Source: Corticibacter populi (lineage in GTDB: Bacteria; Pseudomonadota; Gammaproteobacteria; Burkholderiales; Burkholderiaceae_C). From it: 64,000 nt of DNA. The stretch is from NCBI RefSeq assembly GCF_004217315.1, contig NZ_SGWR01000001.1:62001-126000 (forward strand). The letters are read 5' to 3'. This document shows, one piece after another, positions 1 to 8,492 of this stretch. Positions within the stretch are counted from its first letter, which is position 1; the number at the start of each line of letters is the position of its first letter. The position numbers and the translations under genes are program-made. The notes under the pieces were generated by a model. It was not told the origin of the DNA, searched no databases, and saw nothing but the letters and a program-made list of their open reading frames with translations.

Positions 1-171
1 GCCGAGAAGCGCGTGATCGTCGTCGGTACGCCCGATGAGGTGGTGCACTTCAAGCATCCCTTCATCGAACAATTCTTTCTGGGCGAGCGCGGCCTGCGCG
101 CGCTCGAGCCGCTGCAGGCTCCGGCGGCAGCTACCGCTGCACAAGCGCCCCATCCCGCCAGGTCCTGTTAA
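1..171 (+). CDS. ABC transporter ATP-binding protein, C-terminal end (MlaF-like)
   Basis: Only the last 56 codons are in the window, open at the left edge and ending in TAA. The visible tail carries a FKHPFIEQFFLGERG stretch, which is typical of the C-terminus of MlaF/Ttg2A-type ATPases that power phospholipid transport between the two membranes. The next two genes encode an MCE protein and an auxiliary lipoprotein, so this is the ATPase of the same transporter. The permease gene is presumably upstream and out of view. Oddly, the last codons and the stop lie inside the left arm of an inverted-repeat element, so the very C-terminus (ending ARSC) may have been rewritten by that element. The family call rests on context plus the short tail. 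Confidence 0.8.
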   Translation, partial: AEKRVIVVGTPDEVVHFKHPFIEQFFLGERGLRALEPLQAPAAATAAQAPHPARSC

Positions 172-427
172 CACGCTGCAAGGAGTCGCGAAGGCATGAA
201 GAATTTGTCCCATCAAGGCGCACGTCGCAGTGCGTATGTCGATACATACAAGAGCGCAACGCCGAGTGGGCGAATTTTTCATGCCCTCCCCCAAGGGTTG
301 GAGCCAGAAGAGGCTGCCCGCGGCGTTGCCAATGCTCGCAAGGCATCAAGCCTTGCTGCGCTTGGCGTCTTGCGCTCGGCCTCTTCTGGCTCCAACGCGA
401 TCTCCTTGCATCGTGTCAACAGGACCT
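160..427. repeat. Nested inverted-repeat element (three-way-junction fold)
   Basis: This 268-bp stretch lies between the transporter ATPase and MCE genes and has no convincing reading frame. Three long stems nest in it. The outer stem pairs 160-189 with 397-427 with a few mismatches. The left inner stem pairs 193-212 with 267-285, with an apical perfect hairpin at 234-249. The right inner stem is a perfect 18-bp pairing (GTTGGAGCCAGAAGAGGC at 297-314 with its complement at 379-396) and contains a further hairpin at 338-356. The outer arms resemble terminal inverted repeats, so a MITE-like element is one reading and a structured leader RNA another. No target-site duplication is obvious. The structure is read directly; its nature is inference. 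Confidence 0.75.
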
Positions 428-441
428 AGGGAGAAGACGTA

Positions 442-1410
442 ATGGAAAACAAGTCACATGCAATGGCCGCCGGCATTTTTGTGCTGCTGGTGCTGACGAT
501 GCTCGGGGGGCTGGCCGTGTGGCTCACGCGCGACCGGGGTCACTACGAAACCTTCGAGATGACGACTCGCCAGGCCGTCACCGGCCTGCAGCCGCAGGCG
601 GCGGTGCGCTACAAGGGCGTCTCGATCGGCAAGGTCGAGGCGATCGGTTTCGATCCGGAGGAAGCCGGCAGCATCCTGATCCGCATCTCGGTCGACGAGA
701 CCACGCCGATCACGCAAAACACCTTTGCCTCGCTGGGCTACCAGGGCGTCACGGGCCTGGCCTACATCGACCTCGACGACGCCACGCAGCCCCTGCCATC
801 GCTGGGCAAGTCGCCGCGCGGCTACCGGCGCCTGGGCATGCGGCCTTCCAATCTGAGCCAGCTCGCGGCCATGGGGCCGGAGGTGATTGGTGACGTGCGC
901 GAGACCATGGGCCGCATCAATGCCCTGCTGGGTGACGAGAACCAGCAGGTGCTGATGGGCACCATCGGCCGTTTCGGCCAGGCGGCCCAGAGTACCGCCA
1001 GCCTCGCCCAACGCATCGAAGAGAGCTGGACGCGCAATCTCGAGCCCACGCTGACGCAACTGGGGCAGGACATGGGCACGAATATGCAGGCCCTGCAGAA
1101 GGCCGCAGCCAGCCTGGATGCCATGAGCCAGGAGTTTGCCAAGGTGGCCGGGCGCATTAACGAGCGCGATGGCGTCATCGACCAGCTGGCGCAGTCTGCG
1201 CAGGCCTTTGCCGGGGCGGCCGACGAGATCAATGGCAGCATGCTGCCGCGCGTGCAGCGCACGCTCGACGAGGTCAGTACCGCGATGCAGGAGATCGGTT
1301 CCCTCGCGCGGGACGTGGGTAACAATCCCCAGTCGTTCATCTATGGACCCAACACGGCCCGGCCCGGCCCGGGCGAGCAGGGCTATGTGGCGCCGGGCAC
1401 GGGACGATGA
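442..1410 (+). CDS. MCE family protein (MlaD-like lipid transport subunit)
   Basis: This 322-residue protein has one transmembrane helix at about residues 9-28, an MCE domain at roughly 38-115 (LQPQAAVRYKGVSIGKV is a typical core), and a long C-terminal part that looks helical and coiled-coil to about 295. A NPQSFIYGP motif near the end is usual in betaproteobacterial single-MCE proteins. MCE proteins assemble as periplasmic hexamers that hand lipid to an ABC permease. The start is preceded by a GGGAGAAG ribosome-binding site. The ATPase tail lies upstream and an auxiliary lipoprotein gene downstream, giving a transporter operon distinct from the full mla operon layout. The element at 160-427 sits in its leader. 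Confidence 0.9.
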   Translation: MENKSHAMAAGIFVLLVLTMLGGLAVWLTRDRGHYETFEMTTRQAVTGLQPQAAVRYKGVSIGKVEAIGFDPEEAGSILIRISVDETTPITQNTFASLGYQGVTGLAYIDLDDATQPLPSLGKSPRGYRRLGMRPSNLSQLAAMGPEVIGDVRETMGRINALLGDENQQVLMGTIGRFGQAAQSTASLAQRIEESWTRNLEPTLTQLGQDMGTNMQALQKAAASLDAMSQEFAKVAGRINERDGVIDQLAQSAQAFAGAADEINGSMLPRVQRTLDEVSTAMQEIGSLARDVGNNPQSFIYGPNTARPGPGEQGYVAPGTGR

Positions 1411-1472
1411 GCGTGCGCTCGTCCTCGTGCCCATGACCATGACCCCGAATGCGTGAAAGGAAGAGTGCAGGT

Positions 1473-2168
1473 ATGACAGACATTTCGAAGCGATCGGCTG
1501 CATCCGTGCCGGCCGGTCGCGCCATGACGATGGGCCTGGTGCTGGCAGCGGCCACCCTGGTCGGCTGTTCGGTCCTGCCGGCGCCGCCGACCACGCCGGC
1601 CCTCTACGACTTTGGCCTCGCGACCATGAATGCTGCGGCGTCTAGTGCGCCCGGAGCGCCGGTCGCGCAGCGCCGGACATTGATTCTCGATGAGGTCACG
1701 GCGCAGGGCCTGCCCACGGCCAGCCAGGCCTTGCTCTATCGCTTCAGCTACGCCGACGACCATCAGTTGCGGGCCTACCAGCAGGCACGCTGGAGCCAGC
1801 CGGTGACGCGGTTGCTGGGCCAGCAGTTGCGCGAGCAGCTGGAGCGCCAGGGACCGGTGATGGGCGAGGCTTACAGTCCGTCGCGGCTGCGTGACGGCGA
1901 CCGCCAGGCGCTGGTGCTGCGCGTCGAGCTCGACCGCTTCGAGCAGGTCTTCACCAGCGAGAGCCAGAGCACCGCCCTGGTGCAGTTGCGTGCCACGTTG
2001 GTCGAGCCGGGCCTGCGCGGTGACCGTTTGCTGGGCCAGCGCAGCTTTGTGCGCGAAGTTCCGGCCGGCAGTGCCGATGCGCCCGGCGGTGCGCGCGCAT
2101 TGGCGCTGGCGGCGCAGGCCGTGGCAGCCGATGTGGATGCCTGGGTCGGCGCACTGGCCCAGCAATGA
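1473..2168 (+). CDS. ABC-type transport auxiliary lipoprotein (PqiC/DUF330-like)
   Basis: This is a 231-residue secreted lipoprotein. The N-terminus has a hydrophobic signal ending in a lipobox (TLVGC), after which the mature protein begins with a proline-rich stretch and a LYDFG motif. Proteins of this kind accompany MCE transporters and are thought to sit at the outer membrane and complete the lipid path. The start at 1473 follows a GAAAGGAAG site; an in-frame ATG at 1449 and another at 1524 are alternatives. The gene lies 62 bp after the MCE gene and closes the operon, because the next gene is on the opposite strand. Confidence 0.85.
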   Translation: MTDISKRSAASVPAGRAMTMGLVLAAATLVGCSVLPAPPTTPALYDFGLATMNAAASSAPGAPVAQRRTLILDEVTAQGLPTASQALLYRFSYADDHQLRAYQQARWSQPVTRLLGQQLREQLERQGPVMGEAYSPSRLRDGDRQALVLRVELDRFEQVFTSESQSTALVQLRATLVEPGLRGDRLLGQRSFVREVPAGSADAPGGARALALAAQAVAADVDAWVGALAQQ

Positions 2169-2197
2169 CGGTCTTGCCGGCAGGGCGCGGTGAGTTG

Positions 2198-3376
2198 CTA
2201 ACCCGGCAACTGCCGCAGTGACTGCGGCAGCAGGATGCCGCGGTTGACCTGATCGATCTGCGTATGGCCGCAAAAGGCCATGCTGATGTCCAGCTCCTTT
2301 TGCAGGATTTGCAGGGCCCGTGTCACGCCGGCCTGGCCATGGGCGCCCAGGCCATAGATGAAGCTGCGGCCGATCAGCGTGCCGCGCGCGCCCAGCGCAC
2401 GCGCCTTGAGGACGTCTTGGCCGCTGCGGATGCCGCCATCCATCCAGACCTCGATCTGCGGGCCGACGGCCTCGGCGATGGCCGGCAGCGCGCTGATGGA
2501 GGAGGGTGCGCCATCGAGCTGGCGGCCGCCGTGGTTGCTGACCACCAGCGCATCGGCGCCGCTGCGCACGGCCAACTGCGCGTCCTCGGCGTCCAGGATT
2601 CCCTTGAGCACCAGCTTGCCGCCCCAGCGGTTCTTGATCCATTCGACATCGCTCCAGCTGAGCGTCGGGTCGAATTGCTGGTTGGTCCAGGCCGCCAGCG
2701 AGGACAGGTCGGTCACGCCCTTGGCATGGCCGAGGATGTTGCCGAAGCTGCGCCGCCGTGTTGCCAGCATGGCCTTGCACCAGGCAGGTTTGGTGGCGAG
2801 GTTGAGCAGGTTGCGCAGCGTGGGCTTGGGCGGTGCGGAGAGGCCGTTCTTGATGTCCTTGTGGCGCTGGCCCATCACCTGCAGATCGAGGGTCAGCACC
2901 AGCGCGCTGCAACCGGCGGCGCGGGCGCGCTCGATCAGCGCGGCGGCGAATTCGCGGTCACGCATGACATAGAGCTGGAACCAGAATGGGTGGCCGCCGG
3001 TGCCCTCGGCCACATCCTCGATGGAGCAGATGCTCATGGTCGAAAGCGTGAAGGGCACGCCGAAATCGCGGGCGGCGCGCGCGGCCAGGATCTCGCCATC
3101 GGCATGCTGCATGCCCGTCAGCCCCACCGGTGCCAATGCCACCGGCATGGCCACCGGCTGGCCCAGCATGTGCGTGCCGGTGGAGCGGTTCGAGATGTTC
3201 ACGGCGACGCGCTGGCGCAGCTTGATGGCCCGGAAGTCAGCCTCATTGGCGTGGTAGGTATTCTCGGTGTAGGAGCCGGAGTCGGCATAGTCGTAGAACA
3301 TGCGCGGCACCCGGCGCTGGGCCAGCCGGCGCAGGTCTTCGATGCAGGTGATGGTGGCAAGCGGGTCCATGGTCAT
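2198..3376 (-). CDS. lldD: FMN-dependent L-lactate dehydrogenase / alpha-hydroxy-acid oxidase
   Basis: This 392-residue protein belongs to the FMN-dependent alpha-hydroxy-acid oxidase family, which oxidises L-lactate (or a similar 2-hydroxy acid) to the keto acid and passes electrons to the respiratory chain. The MFYDYADSGS N-terminal motif, the WFQLYV strand and the SNHGGRQLDG active-site loop (catalytic histidine at about 282) are all present, followed by the GG.R.G.D phosphate-binding region. Length matches LldD. The start codon overlaps the stop of the upstream small gene by 4 bp (ATGA), so the two are probably translationally coupled. Lactate is the most likely substrate, but glycolate or mandelate cannot be excluded from sequence alone. 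Confidence 0.9.
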   Translation of the reverse strand: MTMDPLATITCIEDLRRLAQRRVPRMFYDYADSGSYTENTYHANEADFRAIKLRQRVAVNISNRSTGTHMLGQPVAMPVALAPVGLTGMQHADGEILAARAARDFGVPFTLSTMSICSIEDVAEGTGGHPFWFQLYVMRDREFAAALIERARAAGCSALVLTLDLQVMGQRHKDIKNGLSAPPKPTLRNLLNLATKPAWCKAMLATRRRSFGNILGHAKGVTDLSSLAAWTNQQFDPTLSWSDVEWIKNRWGGKLVLKGILDAEDAQLAVRSGADALVVSNHGGRQLDGAPSSISALPAIAEAVGPQIEVWMDGGIRSGQDVLKARALGARGTLIGRSFIYGLGAHGQAGVTRALQILQKELDISMAFCGHTQIDQVNRGILLPQSLRQLPG

Positions 3377-3690
3377 TCCTGGTTGGGCACAATCTCGTAC
3401 TGGCCTTCGCCCATGTGGCGGTGCGGCCCGAAGGCGGCAGCCAGCGCATCGGCTTCGGCCATGCGCCAGCTTTCGTAGATGAAGCGCTCGGCATCGGGCA
3501 GTTGCTCAGGGTCGGGCTGTTCGCCATGCCGCTGCACGATGCGGGCGAAGGCGTCCCAGGTCGGCAGCACCAGCGCGGCATCGCCCAGGCTGTCCACCAG
3601 CGCCTGCGTGAAGCGCTCCTCGGCCTGTCGCAAGGCTCCGGCGGAGACGGATTCGGACAGCCAGAGACGAATGGAGAAAGGCGATGGCAT
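3373..3690 (-). CDS. Small conserved-looking protein of unknown function
   Basis: This is a 105-residue soluble protein with no signal peptide or membrane segment and no motif I recognise. It is rich in alanine and acidic residues and ends GEGQYEIVPNQE. Its stop overlaps the lldD start by 4 bp, which supports it being a real gene in a two-gene operon. The start at 3690 is chosen because the protein from there reads like coding sequence, but the ribosome-binding site is weak and an in-frame ATG at 3774 would add 28 residues. A role linked to lactate oxidation is possible from position only. Confidence 0.55.
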   Translation of the reverse strand: MPSPFSIRLWLSESVSAGALRQAEERFTQALVDSLGDAALVLPTWDAFARIVQRHGEQPDPEQLPDAERFIYESWRMAEADALAAAFGPHRHMGEGQYEIVPNQE

Positions 3691-3860
3691 GGGGGAGCGC
3701 AGGCGCGGGGATTTCAGGTGAGCTGGGGCCACGATGCATGCGGGCGTGACGCCATGCGTCCATGTGGTATGCAACGGATTCTAATCCGCTGCAGGGGCGT
3801 CCATCCCCGGCCAGGACGGTGCATGGCGGCACGCCTTCGCGGGGCCTGGATGCCATGGGA

Positions 3861-3878
3861 TTGTCATGGAACTGTAAT
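3861..3878 (+). promoter_or_regulatory. Pho box (PhoB-binding site) upstream of ppk
   Basis: TTGTCATGGAACTGTAAT matches the PhoB consensus CTGTCATAAAWCTGTCAY at 14 of 18 positions, with both direct half-sites in the right 11-bp register. A TACACT hexamer at 3892-3897 could be the -10, since Pho boxes normally replace the -35. The site lies 77 bp before the ppk start, and polyphosphate kinase is a known phosphate-starvation gene in several bacteria. The match is seen; control by PhoB is inferred. Confidence 0.65.
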
Positions 3879-3954
3879 CAAATACGCCGGCTACACTGAT
3901 AAAGTCCCCGACTCCCATTCATCTCTCCCTCCCTCCACCTACCCACACTGTTTC

Positions 3955-6399
3955 ATGGCGCGCAAGAAGATCGTTGACGAGAGCACCGCACCGAAGAGCC
4001 CGGCACCTGCCCCCAAAAAGCCCAGGCGCGTGCGGCGCACGGAAAAGGCTCCGCAAGTGCAGGTCGAGGGTACGGGGGCGATCGTGCCGGTCTCTTCCGC
4101 CAGCTCCGCGGTGGTGCTCAGCCGTGCCGATGCAGGCAGCCTGGCCAATGCGATGGAGACGGCCAGGGCCCTGCAGGCGGTGACCGGCTCGGCCTGGGAC
4201 ATGAACCGCACGCAGATCGAGGCCGAGGCCGAGCTGATCGTGCATCTGGCCCGACCCGAGCACATCCAGTGGCTGGACCGCGATCACAGCATCCTGGCCT
4301 TCAACGAGCGCGTCTTCGACTGGGCACTGCGCACCGACGTGCCGCTGCTCGAGCGCCTGCGCTACCTGTGCATCGTCACCTCCAACCTCGACGAATTCTT
4401 CGAAGTGCGCGTGGCGGACCATCTGGAGGCCGCGCGTGACGGCGTGCTCGACGACGAATACTCGGTCGAGAGCTACCGCCGCATCTCCGAGAAGGCGCAC
4501 AAGCTGGTGCAGCGCCAGTATGAGCTCTACAACAAGGTGCTGTTGCCGGCGCTGACCGGGCAGGGCGTGCAGATCTTCGCGCATGGCAAGCGCAATGCCG
4601 GTCAGCGGCGCTGGGTGAGCGAATACTTCAACCGCGAGGTCAAGCCACTGCTGACGCCGGTGGCGCTCGACCCGGCCCACCCGTTCCCGCAGGTGGCCAA
4701 CAAGTCGCTCAACTTCATCGTGCGCCTCGATGGCGAGGACGCCTTCGGCCACACCAACGAGATCGCCATCGTCAAGGTGCCGCGTGTGCTGCCGCGCTTC
4801 GTGCGCCTGCCCGACTCGCTCGCCGGCGGCAAGGGCAAGATCGGTGTGGTCAGCCTCTCGAGCATCATCCGCGCGCACCTGCACGAGCTGTTTGCCGGCC
4901 GGCAGGTGGTGGAGTTCTCGCAGTTTCGCGTCACCCGCCATTCCGACCTGGCGGTGGTCGAGGGCGAAATCCAGAACCTGCGCACGGCGCTGCGCAAGGG
5001 CCTGCAGCACCGCCATTTCGGCAAGGCCACGCGCATCGAGGTCTCCAGCAGTTGTTCCGAGCAGATCGCCAGCCTGCTGCTGGCGCAGTATGGGCTGCCC
5101 GCCGAGGCCTTGTACCGGGTCGAGGGGCCGGTCAACCTGGTGCGCCTGAATCAGGTCATCGATCTCATCGACGACGATCGGCCGGCGCTGCTGTTCCCCA
5201 AGTGGATTCCGCAATGGCCGCGCTCGCTCAAGAACAGCGAGAATCTGTTTGCGCGCCTGCGCCAGAAGGACGTGGTGATTCACCAGCCGTTCGAGAGTTT
5301 CGATGCGGTGGTGGAGTTTTTGCGCCAGGCCGTCAAGGATCCGGACGTGCTGGCCATCAAGCAGACCGTCTACCGCACCGGGCCCGACTCGGTGATGATG
5401 GAACTGCTGCGCGAGGCCGTGCGCAAGGGCAAGGAAGTGACTGCAGTGGTCGAGCTCAAGGCGCGCTTCGACGAGGAAAACAACATCAACTGGGCCGAGG
5501 CGCTGGAATCGGTTGGCGCGCAGGTGGTCTATGGCATCGTCGGCCTCAAGACCCACGCCAAGATGCTGCTGGTGACGCGCCGCGAGGCCCGCGGCCTCAA
5601 GCGCTACGGGCATCTCTCCACCGGCAACTACAACCCCAGAACGGCACGGCTCTATACCGACATCAGCTATTTGACGGCGAATGACGCCATCACCAGCGAC
5701 ATGGATGCGGTCTTCACGCTCTTGGCCAGCCAGGCCGGCCTGCCGCAGCTCAACCGCCTGATGGTCGCGCCCTTCAACCTGCACAGCAGCATGGTCGAGA
5801 ACATCGCACGCACCGTCACGGCGGCGCAGGCGGGCCAGCCGGCGCGCATCGTCGCCAAGATGAACGCGCTGACCGATTGGGGCCTGGCCGAGGCACTCTA
5901 CAAGGCCGCGCAGGCGGGTGTGCAGATTGACCTGATCGTGCGCGCGGCCTGCATCCTGCCGGCGCTCAATGAGACGGCCAAGGGTGGCGCGATCCGCATC
6001 CGTTCGATCGTCGGGCGCTTCCTGGAGCACTCGCGGGTGTTCTTCTTCCAGGCCGGCGATGAGGAACAGCTCTTTCTCTCCAGCGCCGACTGGATGAACC
6101 GCAACATGGTGCGGCGCGTCGAGCTGGCCTGGCCGGTGAATGACCCGGCGCTGCGCCAGCGCATCGTCGACGAATGCCTGGTGGCTTATCTGATGGACGA
6201 CCGTGACGCCTGGGTGCTGCTCGAGAATGGCATCTACCGGCGCCTCGAGGGCGATACCGTCAATGCCAGCGCGCAGCAGATGCTGGCGCATTACTTCAGC
6301 ACCACGCCGATGCCCAGGGCCAGCACGCGGCCCCGCAGCCGCAATGCGGCTGCCAAGACGCTGCGCGCCGCCGGGGATGGCGGCAGCAAGAAGAAGTAG
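3955..6399 (+). CDS. ppk: Polyphosphate kinase 1
   Basis: This 814-residue enzyme reversibly transfers the gamma-phosphate of ATP to a growing polyphosphate chain. After a lysine- and proline-rich N-terminal extension of about 100 residues, the classical PPK1 body begins at LDRDHSILAFNERVFDW. The autophosphorylated histidine lies in LKTHAKMLL (about residue 534) and the second conserved histidine in YGHLSTGNYN (about 553), with the same 19-residue spacing as in E. coli. ATG 3955 is the first start after the promoter region; the frame is open further upstream but that part does not look coding. A Pho box lies just upstream. No ppx gene is adjacent on the downstream side. Confidence 0.95.
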   Translation: MARKKIVDESTAPKSPAPAPKKPRRVRRTEKAPQVQVEGTGAIVPVSSASSAVVLSRADAGSLANAMETARALQAVTGSAWDMNRTQIEAEAELIVHLARPEHIQWLDRDHSILAFNERVFDWALRTDVPLLERLRYLCIVTSNLDEFFEVRVADHLEAARDGVLDDEYSVESYRRISEKAHKLVQRQYELYNKVLLPALTGQGVQIFAHGKRNAGQRRWVSEYFNREVKPLLTPVALDPAHPFPQVANKSLNFIVRLDGEDAFGHTNEIAIVKVPRVLPRFVRLPDSLAGGKGKIGVVSLSSIIRAHLHELFAGRQVVEFSQFRVTRHSDLAVVEGEIQNLRTALRKGLQHRHFGKATRIEVSSSCSEQIASLLLAQYGLPAEALYRVEGPVNLVRLNQVIDLIDDDRPALLFPKWIPQWPRSLKNSENLFARLRQKDVVIHQPFESFDAVVEFLRQAVKDPDVLAIKQTVYRTGPDSVMMELLREAVRKGKEVTAVVELKARFDEENNINWAEALESVGAQVVYGIVGLKTHAKMLLVTRREARGLKRYGHLSTGNYNPRTARLYTDISYLTANDAITSDMDAVFTLLASQAGLPQLNRLMVAPFNLHSSMVENIARTVTAAQAGQPARIVAKMNALTDWGLAEALYKAAQAGVQIDLIVRAACILPALNETAKGGAIRIRSIVGRFLEHSRVFFFQAGDEEQLFLSSADWMNRNMVRRVELAWPVNDPALRQRIVDECLVAYLMDDRDAWVLLENGIYRRLEGDTVNASAQQMLAHYFSTTPMPRASTRPRSRNAAAKTLRAAGDGGSKKK

Positions 6400-6428
6400 C
6401 GGCAACTCGGGGAGGGGAATGCCTTCCT

Positions 6429-6461
6429 GCCCTGCGCTTCGGATGCCCTGAGGCGCAGGGC
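6429..6461. terminator. Hairpin between convergent genes
   Basis: A perfect 9-bp stem (GCCCTGCGC with GCGCAGGGC) with a 15-nt loop lies between ppk and the convergent unknown gene. It has only a weak T-run, so it is a plausible but not strong shared terminator. Confidence 0.45.
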
Positions 6462-6486
6462 TTGAAGATCCAGGCGGCGGCGGGGA

Positions 6487-7635
6487 TCAGGCAGGCGGTG
6501 CCGGGCGCAGTTCCAGCCACCGCCCGTCGAGCGGATAGCGCAGCTGGCCGCTGGCATTGAGCACGCTCAGTGGCGCATGCAGCAAGGCGTCGAAGAAGGC
6601 ATCGACGCTGGCGAAGCGCCGGTGTGCCTGGGGGCCATCGGTTTCGGACAGCAGCACCGCTCCGGCCAGTGGCCCGGCAGTGGCCAGCACCCAATATTCA
6701 TCATCGCAGCCGCCTCTGGCGAAGCGCAGCGCGTCGGCCAGGCTGTCGGCATCTGCCGCATCGGCAGGGCCGCCGCCGCTGCCTTGTTGCTGCAGCGCCC
6801 AGTCCTCTACCGGCAGCAACTCCAGGCCATGCTGCGCACCGTGGCAGAACAGGCGCGCGCCGTTGTGCAGTGCGTGCGTGGCCAGCAGGGGCGCGGCCAC
6901 CGGTCCGTGCAGGTGCTGGAAGAATTCCAGCAGCGATGCCTCTGCCGCTGGTGTGGTCTGGTGTTGCATGGGCAACTCGCGCATGGCTGTAGGCGATGCG
7001 GCCACGCCAAAGATCTCGGTGGCGAACAGCCTGGATTCGGTGCGCAGCAAGCGTGCCAGGGTTTCGGCTGCGGGTTGGGGTGGGGCGGTCGGCCTCGCGG
7101 CGGGCTGGTCGCCCGGCAAATGCAGTTGGGCGCGCTCGGCCAGCATCAGTTCGGCGATCACCACGGCGAAACCGTCACAGTGCTGTTCGATGGCGATGTC
7201 GGTGCCCGACCAATCCTTGCCATCGAAGCGCTCATGCGCGGGTGCCGTCAGCGTGTAGCGCTGCTCTGCTTCGCCCAGGGTGTGGAACTGCACGGTCTGG
7301 GCGGCCTGTGGCTGGCCTTGCAGGGCTTCGCTCAGAATGTCGGCCAACGCGTCCTGACCGGCCAGGTGGGCCAGTGCCTGGATGCGCTGCAGTGCCTGGG
7401 GCTCATCGCGCAGCCAGATGGCGATGGACTGCAGGCCGAGGCAAAAGCGCAGCAAATCCCACCAGCGCAGCCATTCCTGCCACTCTGGTTGGCCGAGCGG
7501 CCGTGGCGCGCCGCCATCGCGCGAGGCCTGCAGTCGCAGGTGCGTCTGGCTCAGCAGCCAGAAGGCGCTCTTGCCTTGGCGGTAATGCTCGGCCAGCGTG
7601 TCCAGGTGGTTGGCAGGGGGGCGGGCGTCGGGCAT
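6487..7635 (-). CDS. Hypothetical protein, unknown function
   Basis: This is a 382-residue soluble protein with no signal peptide or membrane helix. The N-terminal half is tryptophan- and glutamine-rich (for example WQEWLRWWDLLRF), and a proline/alanine linker lies near residues 185-200. The C-terminal part (EYWVLATAGPLAG followed by FASVDAFFDALL) faintly recalls SMI1/KNR4 (SUKH) immunity-type folds, but I would not assign that. It lies 32 bp after the IclR gene on the same strand and is probably the last gene of the aat-bpt-iclR run. The start at 7635 gives a natural N-terminus; the upstream open frame reads as noise. Confidence 0.65.
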   Translation of the reverse strand: MPDARPPANHLDTLAEHYRQGKSAFWLLSQTHLRLQASRDGGAPRPLGQPEWQEWLRWWDLLRFCLGLQSIAIWLRDEPQALQRIQALAHLAGQDALADILSEALQGQPQAAQTVQFHTLGEAEQRYTLTAPAHERFDGKDWSGTDIAIEQHCDGFAVVIAELMLAERAQLHLPGDQPAARPTAPPQPAAETLARLLRTESRLFATEIFGVAASPTAMRELPMQHQTTPAAEASLLEFFQHLHGPVAAPLLATHALHNGARLFCHGAQHGLELLPVEDWALQQQGSGGGPADAADADSLADALRFARGGCDDEYWVLATAGPLAGAVLLSETDGPQAHRRFASVDAFFDALLHAPLSVLNASGQLRYPLDGRWLELRPAPPA

Positions 7636-7667
7636 GGCGGCGTGGTGCGCGCAGGACGGGCTCGGCG

Positions 7668-8462
7668 TCAGCGCTCGGCGACTTCGTCGCTTTGGCAGCC
7701 CAGTTCCCGCGAGATGGCGCGCACGGTTGATTGCAGCCGCGGAACCCAGCTGTCGTCGAGCCGCCCGGATGGTGCCGAGATCGACAGGCCGGCGATCAGC
7801 TTGTTCTGGTCGTCGTAAATGCCGGCTGCCATGCAGCTGACGCCCAGCTCCAGCTCCTCGCGGTCCTGCGCCAGGCGGCTCTGGCGCACGCGGTGCAGTT
7901 CGCGCTCGAGCGCATCGAGCTTGGTGATGCTGTTGCGGGTGTTGCCCGCCAGGCCGGTGCGCGCGGCGTAGGCCCGCACCCATTGCGCGTCCTGCGCGGC
8001 CAGGAACAGCTTGCCGGTGGAGGTCAGGTGCAGCGGCGCGTGGCCGCCGATGGCGCGCACCACCTGCATGCCCGAGCGCTCGCTGTAGGCACGCTCGATA
8101 TAGACGATCTCGTCGCCCTGGCGGATGCTCAGGTTGACGGTCTGCTGGGTGGTGCGGTGCAGTTCGCGCATCGCATCGAGTGCCACGTCTCGCACGTTCA
8201 GGCGCGCCTTGACCAGTGTGCCCAGTTCAAGCAGCCGCAAGCCCAGGCGGTAGGTACCCGATTCGGGCCGCTCGACCATGCGGCCGAGCACCAGGTCGTT
8301 GAGGATGCGGTGCGTGGTCGATGGATGCAGGCCCGTGGCGTCACTGATGTCCTTGAGCGAGACGGCCTGTTCATGGCCGGCCAGATAGTCCAGGATGGCA
8401 TACATGCGTTCGATGACCTGGATGCTGGGAGTTTGCCTCGTGGCTGTGTCAGTGTGGCGCAT
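7668..8462 (-). CDS. IclR family transcriptional regulator
   Basis: This 264-residue regulator has an N-terminal winged helix-turn-helix at about residues 15-75 (SLKDISDATGLHPSTTHRIL) and a C-terminal IclR effector-binding domain that includes the typical GG.APLHLTSTGK segment and the conserved SCMAAGIYD region. IclR proteins usually control catabolic operons for aromatic or small organic acids. Its own neighbours are the N-degron transferases upstream and an unknown gene downstream, so its target is not obvious. It starts 30 bp after bpt on the same strand and may be cotranscribed. Confidence 0.92.
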   Translation of the reverse strand: MRHTDTATRQTPSIQVIERMYAILDYLAGHEQAVSLKDISDATGLHPSTTHRILNDLVLGRMVERPESGTYRLGLRLLELGTLVKARLNVRDVALDAMRELHRTTQQTVNLSIRQGDEIVYIERAYSERSGMQVVRAIGGHAPLHLTSTGKLFLAAQDAQWVRAYAARTGLAGNTRNSITKLDALERELHRVRQSRLAQDREELELGVSCMAAGIYDDQNKLIAGLSISAPSGRLDDSWVPRLQSTVRAISRELGCQSDEVAER

Positions 8463-8492
8463 GGCTGAACAAGGGCTGGGGAAGCCCCTATC

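Noticed and set aside
3919-6405. 828-codon open frame on the minus strand opposite ppk
   Set aside because: It is a complete antisense shadow of ppk; high GC keeps the antisense frame open. The translation is His/Gln/Arg-rich without any domain.
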